Source of the DNA: Alphaproteobacteria bacterium
GTDB lineage: Bacteria > Pseudomonadota > Alphaproteobacteria > Micavibrionales > UBA2020
Length of the DNA: 37,291 bases
NCBI GenBank assembly: GCA_004297545.1
Contig: SCTB01000148.1
Location: 1-37,291 of the forward strand
Direction of reading: 5' to 3'
Position numbers and translations under genes: made by a program. Below are positions 1 to 8,514 of this stretch, piece by piece (within the stretch, counting starts at the first letter, position 1; each line of letters opens with the position of its first letter). The notes beneath the pieces are model-generated. The model did no database searches, was not told the origin of the DNA, and saw only the letters and a program-made list of their open reading frames with translations.

Positions 1-183
1 CCTGGATAAGGCTTTCAGGGGAGACGCCCGCGAAAGAGCGGGAGTATGCAATAATCCGGCCCGCAGAATCAACCCTCATTTTTGCAGGGGCCCCCGGCAT
101 TTTTGCAAGCCCCGCCGCCGGATTTTTAAGGGAGTGACAAATATCCCGAATACCTGACACGTCTCCTGCGGGTATCCGGCTGC

Positions 184-1212
184 TCAGCCCTTCCCCAGCC
201 TCAGCGGCTTCATGATCTTCGTGCGGCGCTGCATGACGACGGTGGGGGCCAGCAGCTCGTCCACGCGCTGCTTCATCCCGGGCCCGCCCTCATAGGCGGA
301 GGAGTAGAGGTTCGGCGGTATGTGCGGCGGCTCGTCATAGGCGGTGCGTTCATAGCGATAATGCGTATCGAGTTCTACGCCATTATCGACGAGCAGTTCC
401 AGCGCTTCCATCTGGCCGCTTTCCGCCGCGGCCATCAGCGGCGTCTTATCGCTGCACGAGCACAGGATGTTGAGATCGGAACCCAGCTTGATGAGCTCCG
501 CCATCATCGGCACATCGCCCTTTTTTGCAGCCCTGAAGAGCGGCGTGTCCTGCCTGAATTCGGCGAGGATGTCGGGCTTGAAACCCTTTGCGGCGAGTTC
601 CTTTATTTTTGCGATATCGCCAGCCTCGACTGCGGCATCGATCTCCTTGGCCTCGGCAAGGCCCGGGCAGTAAGGCGCGAGATAGTGATAGTGCCAGGCG
701 CCAGGCTTGTCATTCGGGCCAAAGGCGAGCCCCGCCTTGATGAGCATTTCAATGCAGGCGATTTTTTTCTCAGGGTCATCCTTCCCGTCGACCCGGCCGC
801 CCACCGCGCAGCCGAGAAGGCCGCTGCTCATGAATTTCTGGTCAAGGTTTTTCGCGCCCTTCTCCAGCATAAGCTTCAGCAGCACGGCGTTGCTGTTCTG
901 CGCGGCGCCCCAGAGCCCCGTCATGTTGCACTTGTTGTCCATGTTGACGTCCGCGCCTCTCTCGATAAGCGCGATGGCCGGGATGGTATAGCCCCAGATG
1001 GCGAGGCGGTGCAGCGCCGTCCAGCCCTGCCCGTCCTTCGCGTCGATGTCAGCACCCTTGTCGAGGAAGTCCAGGAGGTTGGCCAGCACCTTGCGCTCGA
1101 ACTCTTCCGTCGGCTCGCGCTCGCGCGGGATGGCGTTCAGGAACTTGTAATTCAGGTCCCGGATACTCTCCTCGCTGCGGCGGTTGTATAATTTTTTGAG
1201 GCTGAATCCCAT
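184..1212 (-). CDS. Ankyrin-repeat protein (342 aa)
   Basis: Two ankyrin clusters are visible. The first is at residues about 53-122, with GADIDAKDGQGWTALHRLA, then ALIERGADVN and LMLEKGAKN. The second is at about 195-283 and includes TPLFRAAKKGD and TPLMAAAESGQ. Ankyrin repeats form a protein-binding scaffold; no catalytic domain is seen. There is no signal peptide or membrane segment, so a cytoplasmic protein or an effector exported without a classical signal are both possible. The ATG at 1212 sits about 40 nt from the predicted start of a strong minus-strand promoter, which supports this start. The gene is divergent from the sigma-factor operon and a second ankyrin protein lies at 18721. 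The partner is unknown. Residues 125-190, between the clusters, do not follow the repeat pattern clearly. Confidence 0.85.
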   Translation of the reverse strand: MGFSLKKLYNRRSEESIRDLNYKFLNAIPREREPTEEFERKVLANLLDFLDKGADIDAKDGQGWTALHRLAIWGYTIPAIALIERGADVNMDNKCNMTGLWGAAQNSNAVLLKLMLEKGAKNLDQKFMSSGLLGCAVGGRVDGKDDPEKKIACIEMLIKAGLAFGPNDKPGAWHYHYLAPYCPGLAEAKEIDAAVEAGDIAKIKELAAKGFKPDILAEFRQDTPLFRAAKKGDVPMMAELIKLGSDLNILCSCSDKTPLMAAAESGQMEALELLVDNGVELDTHYRYERTAYDEPPHIPPNLYSSAYEGGPGMKQRVDELLAPTVVMQRRTKIMKPLRLGKG

Positions 1213-1560
1213 TCTGGTTCCTGAAACTGACCTTGACTTGCTGGCTCTGCCGGGTAATTTTATAACCCATTTTGTGCATTATGTCAAATATATTCCGGCG
1301 ATCCCCTGCCCTTAAAACAGGATGCAGGGTGTGTGCGGAGTATGTGCTCCCGAAGCCCTCTTCTGGCCCTCCCGGCATGCGGAAAAGGCCCGTTTTATTG
1401 GCTTTTGGCGCGCCCGGCCCCCCCCTGAAAGGCCTTTTGCAAAAAGCGGGTATTCGGGCTTCTTTTCCGCTCCTGGCCTGCTTTGGGACCGTAAGCACTT
1501 CCTTGGCCGGGCCGTTGAATCTAGTGTAAGGCATGGCTCCGGCAACAGGGGGATTGCGCC
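1213..1560. other. Divergent intergenic region (348 bp)
   Basis: This region separates the ankyrin gene from the sigma-factor operon. Apart from the minus-strand promoter at 1259-1287, it holds several short overlapping open frames on both strands. None has a convincing ribosome site or a recognisable product. No clear promoter for the sigma gene was found. Confidence 0.5.
1259..1287 (-). promoter_or_regulatory. Sigma70-type promoter of the ankyrin gene
   Basis: On the minus strand, TTGACA (1282-1287) is followed by a 17-nt spacer and TATAAA (1259-1264), a near-perfect housekeeping promoter about 45 nt before the ATG. The -35 box continues as TTGACATAAT, an extension also found upstream of other accessory genes in the window. 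Confidence 0.7.
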
Positions 1561-2124
1561 TTGAAACAGGCTGAAGACGCCGATCATACGCTGATGCGCC
1601 GCATCGCCGGCAAGGATGCGAAGGCTTACCGCACGCTAGTCGGCAAGTACCTGAACTTCTGCGTGCGCTTTGCGGAGCGCATGACGGGCAGCCGCCAGGA
1701 CGCGGAGGAAATCGCGCAGGACGTCTGCCTGAAGATATGGAACGAAGCCCCGCGCTGGCAGCCGCAGGCGAAGTTCTCGACCTGGCTTTACCGCGTGGTG
1801 ACGAACCGCTGCATCGACTACAAACGCAAGGTTGTGCCGCTGTCAGTCGTCGACGCAGAAACTCTGGCGGATAGCGCGCCTGCGGCGGATGATACGATAA
1901 TACGCGCACAGCAATCCGCGCGCGTGCGGGGTGCGCTGCAGCAACTGCCGGAACGCCAGCGCGCCGCCGTCGTGCTGAGTTATTACGAGGCGGTAAGCAA
2001 TCAGGAAGCCGCCGATGCGATGGGCATGCAGCTGGGCGCTTTCCAGCAGCTTCTGTTCCGCGCGCGGCAGAGCCTGAAAGAAAAACTGATCGACGAACGT
2101 CTGGAGATGAAGAATGGCCGATAA
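1561..2124 (+). CDS. ECF-type RNA polymerase sigma factor
   Basis: This 187-residue protein has only sigma regions 2 and 4, as in extracytoplasmic-function sigma factors. Region 2 runs about residues 25-95, with DAEEIAQDVCLKIW (the usual DxAQExF-like segment) and FSTWLYRVVTNRCID. Region 4 is about 120-180, with LPERQRAAVVLSYYE and a helix-turn-helix NQEAADAMGMQLGAFQQLL. It should direct core RNA polymerase to stress promoters. The start is a TTG with AGGGGG 8 nt upstream; an in-frame ATG at 1594 is the alternative and would remove 11 residues. It overlaps the next gene by 11 nt. The membrane anti-sigma-like protein and the metal-sensor-like protein that follow resemble CnrH/CnrY/CnrX-type modules, so it is probably released from the membrane by an envelope signal. 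Confidence 0.9.
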   Translation: MKQAEDADHTLMRRIAGKDAKAYRTLVGKYLNFCVRFAERMTGSRQDAEEIAQDVCLKIWNEAPRWQPQAKFSTWLYRVVTNRCIDYKRKVVPLSVVDAETLADSAPAADDTIIRAQQSARVRGALQQLPERQRAAVVLSYYEAVSNQEAADAMGMQLGAFQQLLFRARQSLKEKLIDERLEMKNGR

Positions 2125-2434
2125 ACTCGACAAGATGCTGGACAGCTACAAGGTTTCGGATGCGGGCGATCCGCTGCTCGACCGCATCGTCACGGCGGCG
2201 CAGACGCAGGCCGCGAACGAGAATGCGGCGAAAGCGATCTGGTTCCGGCGCACGGCGATGCTGGCGGCGACGGCCGTGCTCGGCTTCTGGATCGGCAACG
2301 CGACAAAGCCCGCTGTTCACGCGACGACGGCGACGATCTCTTCATACAGCACCGCGCAGACAGGCAGCAACGAGCAATACTATCTCGACCGCATGATTAT
2401 GGGGCCGGACTCGCTGGACGACATGCAACTTTGA
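2114..2434 (+). CDS. Small membrane protein, probable anti-sigma factor
   Basis: This 106-residue protein has a cytoplasmic N-terminus of about 38 residues, one transmembrane segment near 39-58 (TAMLAATAVLGFWIGNAT), and a roughly 45-residue outer tail rich in Ser, Thr and Tyr. It overlaps the sigma-factor gene by 11 nt and is followed at once by the periplasmic sensor-like gene, so all three are probably translationally coupled. Size, topology and position suit an anti-sigma factor that holds the sigma at the membrane, as CnrY does. No zinc-binding anti-sigma motif (HxxxCxxC) is present. The role is inferred mainly from context; the sequence itself is not diagnostic. Confidence 0.7.
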   Translation: MADKLDKMLDSYKVSDAGDPLLDRIVTAAQTQAANENAAKAIWFRRTAMLAATAVLGFWIGNATKPAVHATTATISSYSTAQTGSNEQYYLDRMIMGPDSLDDMQL

Positions 2435-2451
2435 TGGAAGGAGAGCGGAAT

Positions 2452-3201
2452 ATGAGCGACACAGGAAAAAAACAGACGGCGATATTGCTGGGCTCCGTCG
2501 CCGTGAATATCTTTCTCGCGGCTTTCGTGCTGGGCCGGCTTTCCAGCCCCGGCGCGATGCCGACGCCTCCGTTTGGCGGCGACATGCAGCGCCAGATGAT
2601 GATGGCGCAACAACAGCAGGCGATGGGCGGCGATCCGATGCGCGGCGGACCGCCGCAAATGATGATGCAGGGTGGCCCCGGCGGACAGGGATTCGGCGGT
2701 CCTCCCGGAGGTCCGGGAGGTTTTAGCGGACCGAACGGACCCGGTGGGCCTGGCGGTTTCGGCGGGCAGCAAGGAAATATGCCGCATCCGCCGCCGCTGT
2801 TCGAAGCCAACCAGATGTTCAAACCGCAGGACATGCAGCAGGCCGCTGCCGAGATGAAAGATAACTTCGACAAGGTGCAGACCCTGCGTCACGATTTCGC
2901 TGAGCGGCTCATGCAGGGAAATGTTCCGAAAGAAGATATCGTGAAGCACTTTGCGGAAGTCGACGGCGTGATGGACAGCGTCAAAACCAAAATGCAGGAA
3001 AAAGCCGCCGAGAAGATCATCTCCATGTCCGACGAGGAACGAAAACAGTTCGCGTCGCGGATGCTGGAACAAGGCGCTCCCTTTGGCGGACAAAGACCCG
3101 GAGAAGGCCCTCCCGGTGGAATGCAAGGCGGAATGCCTGGTGGAATGCCTGGCGGAATGCCTGGAATGAACGGGGGCCCGCCCGGCGGCCCTCCGCGCTA
3201 G
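2452..3201 (+). CDS. Periplasmic metal-sensor-like protein, Gly/Pro/Met-rich
   Basis: The ATG at 2452 is chosen because AGGAGA lies about 9 nt upstream; a start at 2431 would add seven residues and overlap the previous gene. The 249-residue product has an N-terminal membrane anchor (ILLGSVAVNIFLAAFVLGRL). A low-complexity stretch rich in Met, Gln, Gly and Pro follows to about residue 118. Then comes a helical domain (about 125-215) that resembles the CpxP/CnrX-like Metal_resist family, with LRHDFAERLMQ, VDGVMDSVKTKMQEKAAEK and MSDEERKQFASRML. The C-terminus is a Gly-Met-Pro repeat tail. In this family the helical domain senses metal or misfolding stress in the periplasm and frees the sigma factor. 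The Met-rich segments could bind soft metals such as copper. The stop lies 5 bp from the end of convergent recJ. Confidence 0.8.
   Translation: MSDTGKKQTAILLGSVAVNIFLAAFVLGRLSSPGAMPTPPFGGDMQRQMMMAQQQQAMGGDPMRGGPPQMMMQGGPGGQGFGGPPGGPGGFSGPNGPGGPGGFGGQQGNMPHPPPLFEANQMFKPQDMQQAAAEMKDNFDKVQTLRHDFAERLMQGNVPKEDIVKHFAEVDGVMDSVKTKMQEKAAEKIISMSDEERKQFASRMLEQGAPFGGQRPGEGPPGGMQGGMPGGMPGGMPGMNGGPPGGPPR
3118..3165 (+). repeat. 12-bp tandem repeat coding for a GGMP tail
   Basis: Four consecutive copies of a 12-bp unit close to GGAATGCCTGGC sit at the 3' end of the metal-sensor-like gene and encode GGMP/GGMQ units. Such an array can gain or lose units without changing the frame. Confidence 0.8.
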
Positions 3202-3206
3202 GCGGC

Positions 3207-5039
3207 TTACCAGACCGGCGCGGCGTCGACGATCTGGAAGTTGACGCTGCGGCGGCCCTGCCAGTTATTGATCGTGGCATGACCGGCCAGATGCAGCGGC
3301 TTCGGGCCGGATTTCAGCAGCGTTTCGCCAAGATCCGTGTCCAGCGCGCGGAAGGCGATCGCCTTCAGGCTCGCGCCGCCGGAAGTATCCTGAATATAGC
3401 AGCTGACGTGTTTTTCCCCCACAACCGTGGGCTTGATGATCTTCGCTCCCGTAAGCGCGAAACGCGGCTCCGCATGGCCGGAACCATAAGGCGCCAGCAT
3501 CGACAGCTTGTCGGCAAGCTCCAGCGTCATCGCATGGGCCGAAAGCACGCTGTCGAGCCTCAGTTCCGGCACATAGGCGGCGCCTTTCAGCTGGGCGATG
3601 GCATGCTGGTTAAGGAACACACGCAGTTCGTCGATTTTGCTGCGCACGACGGTGAAGCCGGCGGCCATCTTGTGCCCGCCGCCCGCCACCAGCAGCCCCT
3701 GCTCTTTTGCGGCAATAACGGCCGCGCCAAGATCGATGCCCGAGACGGAACGGCATGAAGCCTTGCCAAATCCCTTGTCGTCGAAAGCCACGACGCAGGC
3801 GGGGCGGTTGTATTTTTCCTTGATGCGCGCGGCCACAATGCCGATGACGCCGGCATGCCAGCCGTCGCCGCCCGCCAGGATGACGAGGTCATCCTGCGCC
3901 TGCGCTTCCAGCATCTCCAGCGCGTCGTCGAGAACGGCATCCTCGATGACCTTGCGCTCGGCGTTGTACTGATGCAGCTTGTTCGCGATCATGCGCGCTT
4001 CGAGCGGGTCTTCCGACGACAACAGCCGCCAGCCCAGTTCCGCCTCTCCCACGCGTCCGCCCGCATTCACGCGCGGGCCAAAAACGTAACCGGCATGAAA
4101 AGCCGTCGGTGCCTCGGAGACCGACGCAAGATCGGAAAGCGCGGAAATCCCGTGGTTCTGGCGCATCGCCATGATGCGCAGGCCCTGCGCCACGAAGGCG
4201 CGGTTGACGCCGGTCAGCGGCACGACATCGGCCACGGTACCCAGCGCGACGATATCCAGCCACTGCAGGATGCGCGGCTCGGGCCGCGCGGGCGTGTACC
4301 AGCCGCGCGCACGTAAAATTCTGTTGACGGCGACAATCGCCAGGAACGTCACACCGACAGCCGCAAGCTGGCCAAGGCCGCTGGCGTCATCAAGACGGTT
4401 CGGATTGACGATAGCATGCGCAGGCGGCAGTTGCGGCTCCGCGCGATGATGGTCCAGAACCACGATATCGAGCCCCGCCGCCGTGCCGGCCGCCAGCGGC
4501 TCGAAAGCGGTGATGCCGCAGTCGACCGTTATGAGAACCTTGTTGCCCTCGTCGCGCAACTTGACCATCGCCGCGACATTGGGCCCATAACCTTCGCCGA
4601 TGCGGTCGGGAATATACACGCGCAAATCGCGCCCCTGCGCCCGGAAAAATCTTTTCAGCAGCGCGGAAGATGTGGCGCCATCGACGTCATAGTCGCCGAA
4701 GACCGCCACTTTCTCGTCGTTCATGATGGCCGCAGCGATGCGCTCGGCAGCCTTGTCCATATCCTTCAGCTTGGATGGGTCGGGCAGTTGGGCCTTCATG
4801 GTCGGGCTCAGGAATTCAGGCACCTCATCGAAACCCACGCCGCGGGAAACAAGAATGCGGCCGACAATTTCGGGCAAGCCGTAAGCCTGCGAGATGCCTT
4901 CGGAGAGCCTCGCGTCAGCGGGAGCAAAAACCCATTTCTTACCCAATACCGACTTCTCAACCGACAGTACGGTTTGCGCCGCGGCAGGCGCCGACGGGGC
5001 AGGTTGCATTCCGGTGAACTGGGATTTGGGGGAAATCAT
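3207..5039 (-). CDS. recJ: Single-stranded-DNA-specific exonuclease RecJ
   Basis: This 610-residue 5'-3' exonuclease acts in recombination and mismatch repair. The DHH phosphoesterase core shows FGDYDVDGATSSAL (about 114-127), TVDCGIT (about 171) and LDHHRAE (about 195), which supply the metal-binding Asp and His residues. Later come GGDGWHAGVIGIVAARI and the DHHA1-type GGGHKMAAGFTV near 450, then an OB-fold-like C-terminal part. Length is normal for the family. The roughly 40-residue N-terminal extension is Ala/Pro-rich. It is the last gene of a hom-glpX-recJ run (gaps of 15 and 6 nt), an arrangement common in Alphaproteobacteria, so all three are probably co-transcribed. Confidence 0.97.
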   Translation of the reverse strand: MISPKSQFTGMQPAPSAPAAAQTVLSVEKSVLGKKWVFAPADARLSEGISQAYGLPEIVGRILVSRGVGFDEVPEFLSPTMKAQLPDPSKLKDMDKAAERIAAAIMNDEKVAVFGDYDVDGATSSALLKRFFRAQGRDLRVYIPDRIGEGYGPNVAAMVKLRDEGNKVLITVDCGITAFEPLAAGTAAGLDIVVLDHHRAEPQLPPAHAIVNPNRLDDASGLGQLAAVGVTFLAIVAVNRILRARGWYTPARPEPRILQWLDIVALGTVADVVPLTGVNRAFVAQGLRIMAMRQNHGISALSDLASVSEAPTAFHAGYVFGPRVNAGGRVGEAELGWRLLSSEDPLEARMIANKLHQYNAERKVIEDAVLDDALEMLEAQAQDDLVILAGGDGWHAGVIGIVAARIKEKYNRPACVVAFDDKGFGKASCRSVSGIDLGAAVIAAKEQGLLVAGGGHKMAAGFTVVRSKIDELRVFLNQHAIAQLKGAAYVPELRLDSVLSAHAMTLELADKLSMLAPYGSGHAEPRFALTGAKIIKPTVVGEKHVSCYIQDTSGGASLKAIAFRALDTDLGETLLKSGPKPLHLAGHATINNWQGRRSVNFQIVDAAPVW

Positions 5040-5045
5040 GCCGGT

Positions 5046-6074
5046 TTATTTATACCCGCCTTTGAGCGTGAAGTTATGCGTGGCCTCTATGCGGCGGATG
5101 GTGCCGGTCTTGGAACGCATGATGACGGAATGCGTGGAGGCCCCGCCCGCGAAGCGCCGGACGCCCTTCAGCATCGCGCCATCGGTCACGCCGGTCGCCG
5201 CGAACATCACGTCGCCGCCTGCCAGGTCGTGAAGACCGTATTTGCGGTTGAGGTCCTTGATGCCCCAGCGCGTGGCGCGCTTTTTCTCGTCATCGTTGCG
5301 GAACAACAAACGGCCCTGCATGAAACCGCCGACGCAGCGCAGCGCGGCCGCCGCAAGAACGCCTTCCGGCGCGCCGCCGGCGCCCATGTAAATGTCGACG
5401 CCGCTGTCCGGCTGCGCGGTCGCGATGACGCCGCTGACGTCGCCGTCGCTGATGAGCATGATGCGCGCGCCCGCTTCCCGCACCTTTGCAATCAGTTCAT
5501 GGTGCCGGGGACGGTCGAGAATACAGGCGACGAGATCCGACACGTCCATCTTGCGCAGCTTCGCCAGCGCCTTCAGGTTCTTCTGCGGCGTTTCGTCGAT
5601 ATCGATGACGCCTTCGCCGATGTCGCGGCCGACCGCGATTTTTTCCATGTAGACGTCGGGCGCATTCAGAAACCCGCCCTTCTCCGCCATCGCGACGACA
5701 GCCAGCGCGTTGGGGCCGCCCTTCGCCGTGATCGTGGTGCCTTCCAGCGGGTCGAGCGCGATGTCGAGCTCGGGCCCGTCGCCGGAGCCGACCTTTTCGC
5801 CGATGTACAGCATGGGGGCTTCATCGCGTTCCCCTTCGCCGATGACGACAGTGCCTTTGATGTGCAGGTTGTTCAGCGCATTGCGCATGGCGTCGACCGC
5901 CGCCTGGTCCGCCGCTTTCTCGTCACCACGGCCCATTTGCAGGGAGGCTTCCAGCGCCGCCGCCTCCGTCACGCGCACGAGCTCGAGCGCGAGGTTGCGG
6001 TCCATGGTCAGTTTTGCTTTCACGCGGGGTTCTCCGTCATCAAAGGCGGTTTTCTTCAGGGATGATTTCGCCAT
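5046..6074 (-). CDS. glpX: Class II fructose-1,6-bisphosphatase GlpX
   Basis: This 342-residue enzyme hydrolyses fructose-1,6-bisphosphate to fructose-6-phosphate in gluconeogenesis; some members also accept sedoheptulose-1,7-bisphosphate. Diagnostic segments are GEGERDEAPMLYIGEKVG (about 79), DPLEGTT (about 108), the glycine-rich GAGGAPEGVLAAAALRC, and ATGVTDGAMLKGV near the C-terminus. The acidic residues in the first two bind the catalytic metals. The ATG at 6074 has AGAGGAG upstream. It lies between hom and recJ with short gaps. Confidence 0.97.
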   Translation of the reverse strand: MAKSSLKKTAFDDGEPRVKAKLTMDRNLALELVRVTEAAALEASLQMGRGDEKAADQAAVDAMRNALNNLHIKGTVVIGEGERDEAPMLYIGEKVGSGDGPELDIALDPLEGTTITAKGGPNALAVVAMAEKGGFLNAPDVYMEKIAVGRDIGEGVIDIDETPQKNLKALAKLRKMDVSDLVACILDRPRHHELIAKVREAGARIMLISDGDVSGVIATAQPDSGVDIYMGAGGAPEGVLAAAALRCVGGFMQGRLLFRNDDEKKRATRWGIKDLNRKYGLHDLAGGDVMFAATGVTDGAMLKGVRRFAGGASTHSVIMRSKTGTIRRIEATHNFTLKGGYK

Positions 6075-6089
6075 GCGAACTCCTCTTTC

Positions 6090-7388
6090 TCAACCGTTGA
6101 ATTCCTCGATCCGCATCAGGTACGGCGGCTCCGTCACCGACTTGAGCTTGCCGATCTCGCCAGCCACGCGGCGGATGCTTTCCTCCGTCGTTTCGTGCGT
6201 GGTCAGGATGACCGGCACGGCCTGATGGGGGTCGCGTCCGCGTTGCAGGACCGATTCCAGCGATACCTTGTGATCTCTTAATATGGCCGAAATATCCGCG
6301 ATAACGCCGGGCTGGTCAAGGACCATCAGCCGGAAGTAGTAAGACCCTATTCTATCATGGATATTTGCCGGTTTCAGCGCCGTTACCTTGTCCGGGGTAA
6401 GGCCCATCAGCGGCAAAGCGCGCCCCCTCGCGACATCCACGACGTCGGACACAACAGCCGAAGCGGTCGGATTTCCGCCCGCGCCATAGCCCATCAGCAG
6501 GACTTTGCCGACATAATCGCCATCCACATAGACCGCATTCAACGCGCCTTCCACGGCGGCAATCGGCGAGTCGTTCGGCACAAGGCAGGGCTCGACGGAC
6601 TGCTCGATGCCTTTCGCCGTCTGGCGGGCGATGCCGAGGAGTTTTATCCTGAAACCGAGGTCTCCCGCAAAAGTAATATCGAGCGGAGTAATGCTGCGGA
6701 TGCCCTTGATCTCGATATTCTTCACGTCGGGAACGCAGCCGAAGGCGAGGCCGGAAAGAATGGAAAGCTTGTGCGCGGCGTCGATGCCGTCGATGTCAAA
6801 GGACGGGTCAGCTTCTGCATAGCCTTTTTCCTGCGCTTCCTTCAGCACCTCGGCAAAGCCGCGACCCGTATGCGACATTTCCGACAGGATGAAGTTGCAG
6901 GTGCCGTTCAGGATGCCGTAAACGGCGCGGATGCGGTTGGCCGCAAGCCCTTCGCGCAGCCCCTTGATGACAGGAATGCCGCCCGCCACAGCGGCTTCGT
7001 AAGAAACGGTGCCCTTGCTCTTCTTCAGAAGGTCGAGCACTTCCGCACCGCGGCTGGCCAGCAGCGCCTTGTTCGCGGTAACCACGGGCTTGCCGAGATC
7101 GAGCGCCTTCTTGACGAGATCGAAGGCGGGCCCCGTAGCGCCGCCTATAAGTTCGATCACGACATCGACTTCAGGATCATTCGCGACATCGACAGGGTTG
7201 TCGTGCCATTTGACCTTGGAAATATCGATGCTGCGGTTCTTGAGCTTGTTGCGCGCCGAAACGGCTGTCACGCGGATATCGCGGCCCGTGCGGTCAAACA
7301 GCAATTCGCCGTGTTCAGCCAGAAGCTGGAACACGCTTGATCCCACGTTGCCAAGTCCTGCGATGCCAATGCGAAGGGGAGCAGCCAT
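6090..7388 (-). CDS. hom: Homoserine dehydrogenase
   Basis: The 432-residue enzyme reduces aspartate semialdehyde to homoserine on the way to threonine and methionine. The N-terminal nucleotide-binding motif is GIAGLGNVGSS (residues 8-18). The catalytic domain includes ANKALLA, GGIPVIKGLREGL and YAEADPSFDIDGIDAAHKL, the family signature. A C-terminal ACT domain begins at about 350 (YYFRLMVLDQPGVIADISAIL) and probably binds an allosteric amino acid. The ATG at 7388 directly precedes the dinucleotide fold, so the start is secure. It is the first gene of the hom-glpX-recJ run. Confidence 0.97.
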   Translation of the reverse strand: MAAPLRIGIAGLGNVGSSVFQLLAEHGELLFDRTGRDIRVTAVSARNKLKNRSIDISKVKWHDNPVDVANDPEVDVVIELIGGATGPAFDLVKKALDLGKPVVTANKALLASRGAEVLDLLKKSKGTVSYEAAVAGGIPVIKGLREGLAANRIRAVYGILNGTCNFILSEMSHTGRGFAEVLKEAQEKGYAEADPSFDIDGIDAAHKLSILSGLAFGCVPDVKNIEIKGIRSITPLDITFAGDLGFRIKLLGIARQTAKGIEQSVEPCLVPNDSPIAAVEGALNAVYVDGDYVGKVLLMGYGAGGNPTASAVVSDVVDVARGRALPLMGLTPDKVTALKPANIHDRIGSYYFRLMVLDQPGVIADISAILRDHKVSLESVLQRGRDPHQAVPVILTTHETTEESIRRVAGEIGKLKSVTEPPYLMRIEEFNG

Positions 7389-7415
7389 AACTCATGTCCT
7401 CAAACAAGTTTCGCC

Positions 7416-7436
7416 GTGCCGGAATGACGCCGGCAC
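7416..7436. repeat. Perfect 7-bp stem hairpin
   Basis: GTGCCGG and CCGGCAC flank a 7-nt loop between hom and the OmpA gene. There is no U-tract on either side, so it is not called a terminator. Confidence 0.5.
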
Positions 7437-7462
7437 CTAAAAAGGCCGGGATGGCGTATTCC

Positions 7463-8272
7463 TTACTGGCCGTTCATAAACACTTCAACACGGCGGTCGG
7501 CCGCTTCCTGGCTGCGCTTGCCGCGATGCATATTCGGCTCGTCGTCGCCCTTCGAAACCGCCATGACCCAGCCCGGCTGCACGCCCTGGCTGGTCAGCGC
7601 ATTGGTGACCGCATTGGCGCGCTTCTGCGCCATTTCGAAGTTGATTTCCTTTTTGCGGATGGGGTCGTCCGTGGTGTTCACGCGATGGCTCGCGTGGCCG
7701 ACCACCGTCACCGATACGTTACGCTTCTTGATCTTGCGCGCCGCGGCCGCCAGCTGCTTCTTGTCGCTGGCGCCGACATGGGCGGAGCCATGCAGGAAGA
7801 AAAGCTGCGCCGCCATTTCGCCATAGCCCATCGCCAGCGGCTCGACGACAACCGAAGACTCCTGCACCGGCATCGGCGCAGGCATCGCATCCGGCATCGG
7901 CTGCTCGATCACATGACGCGGACGAACGCCGTTCGCATCTTCTTCGAGCGGATAAACGCTGACGCTCTCGCCGTAAGCGACGGGCGGTTGCATGCCCGGC
8001 GCCGGAGCGAGAGGCGCAACATCGTAGCTGTCGATCTCATGCCATGCTTCCGGCGGCAGAGGTTCCATTCCCGGCGGTTTCAGCACGGCGCGCCCAGCAG
8101 AGTTCTGACCGAAATATCCCGTGTTGATGTGGCCCCATCTGTTTTCCATATGGGATGGCTTGGCGGCCCACCAATTGCGGAAGTCGTGATAATTCGACTC
8201 CGCTTTCTGCTGTGTGCAACCGGACACCGCCAGCAGGGCCAGGACGGCAATCAGAATTCTTGGAATACGCAT
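7463..8272 (-). CDS. OmpA-family outer-membrane lipoprotein
   Basis: The protein (269 aa) begins with a lipoprotein signal and a lipobox LAVSGC with Cys19 as the acylated residue. A middle region of about 130 residues is Pro-rich and not recognised. The C-terminal OmpA-like peptidoglycan-binding domain (about 155-266) has FFLHGSAHVGASDKKQL, TVVGHASHRVN, FEMAQKRANAVTNAL and AADRRVEVFM. It should tether the outer membrane to the cell wall. Overlapping dyads and a 240-bp upstream gap suggest its own promoter. It is separated from hom by 74 bp and is probably a distinct transcript. Confidence 0.92.
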   Translation of the reverse strand: MRIPRILIAVLALLAVSGCTQQKAESNYHDFRNWWAAKPSHMENRWGHINTGYFGQNSAGRAVLKPPGMEPLPPEAWHEIDSYDVAPLAPAPGMQPPVAYGESVSVYPLEEDANGVRPRHVIEQPMPDAMPAPMPVQESSVVVEPLAMGYGEMAAQLFFLHGSAHVGASDKKQLAAAARKIKKRNVSVTVVGHASHRVNTTDDPIRKKEINFEMAQKRANAVTNALTSQGVQPGWVMAVSKGDDEPNMHRGKRSQEAADRRVEVFMNGQ

Positions 8273-8309
8273 CGGGGAGCCTTTAAATTTTATTTGGAAT
8301 CAGCTTGAT

Positions 8310-8339
8310 AACTGCAATCAGCAGTTTGCATGACTGCAA
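8310..8339. promoter_or_regulatory. Overlapping dyads upstream of the OmpA gene
   Basis: AACTGC-N5-GCAGTT (8310-8326) is followed directly by TTGCA-N4-TGCAA (8326-8339), about 40-65 nt upstream of the OmpA start. Two adjoining perfect dyads suggest a repressor or activator site; the protein is not known. Confidence 0.4.
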
Positions 8340-8421
8340 GAAAATCATCAACCCCAACCATGCAAATTTTTGAGCCGATGTAGCAGGAATAACGCGCGTT
8401 TATGCATAGGGATGCATAAAG

Positions 8422-8430
8422 TTATCCACA
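8422..8430 (+). promoter_or_regulatory. Perfect DnaA box TTATCCACA
   Basis: A single perfect match to the DnaA box lies in the AT-rich gap between the OmpA gene and the carbonic-anhydrase-like gene. A weaker inverted match (TTGGGATAA) lies near 8500. This is not enough to call an origin. Confidence 0.35.
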
Positions 8431-8514
8431 GGCCAGCCCTGCAGCTGTTCTACAAATACATCAGCGTAGTTGGATATATTTCTGTTATTCAATGTTTTTG
8501 GGATAAATATTTCC

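Noticed and set aside
1049-2320. A 423-codon minus-strand open frame
   Set aside because: It crosses the sigma-factor gene, the intergenic region and the start of the ankyrin gene. It is Arg-rich and low in information, as shadows are.
4416-6065. A 549-codon plus-strand open frame
   Set aside because: It lies opposite recJ and glpX, which are clear genes. Long antisense frames are common in GC-rich DNA, and this product has no recognisable motif.
7416-7436. Terminator of the OmpA gene
   Set aside because: The stem is good, but neither side has a T-run.
8422-8430. Replication origin in the 8273-8514 gap
   Set aside because: Only one perfect DnaA box is present, without the cluster expected at an origin and without dnaA, dnaN, hemE or parAB nearby.
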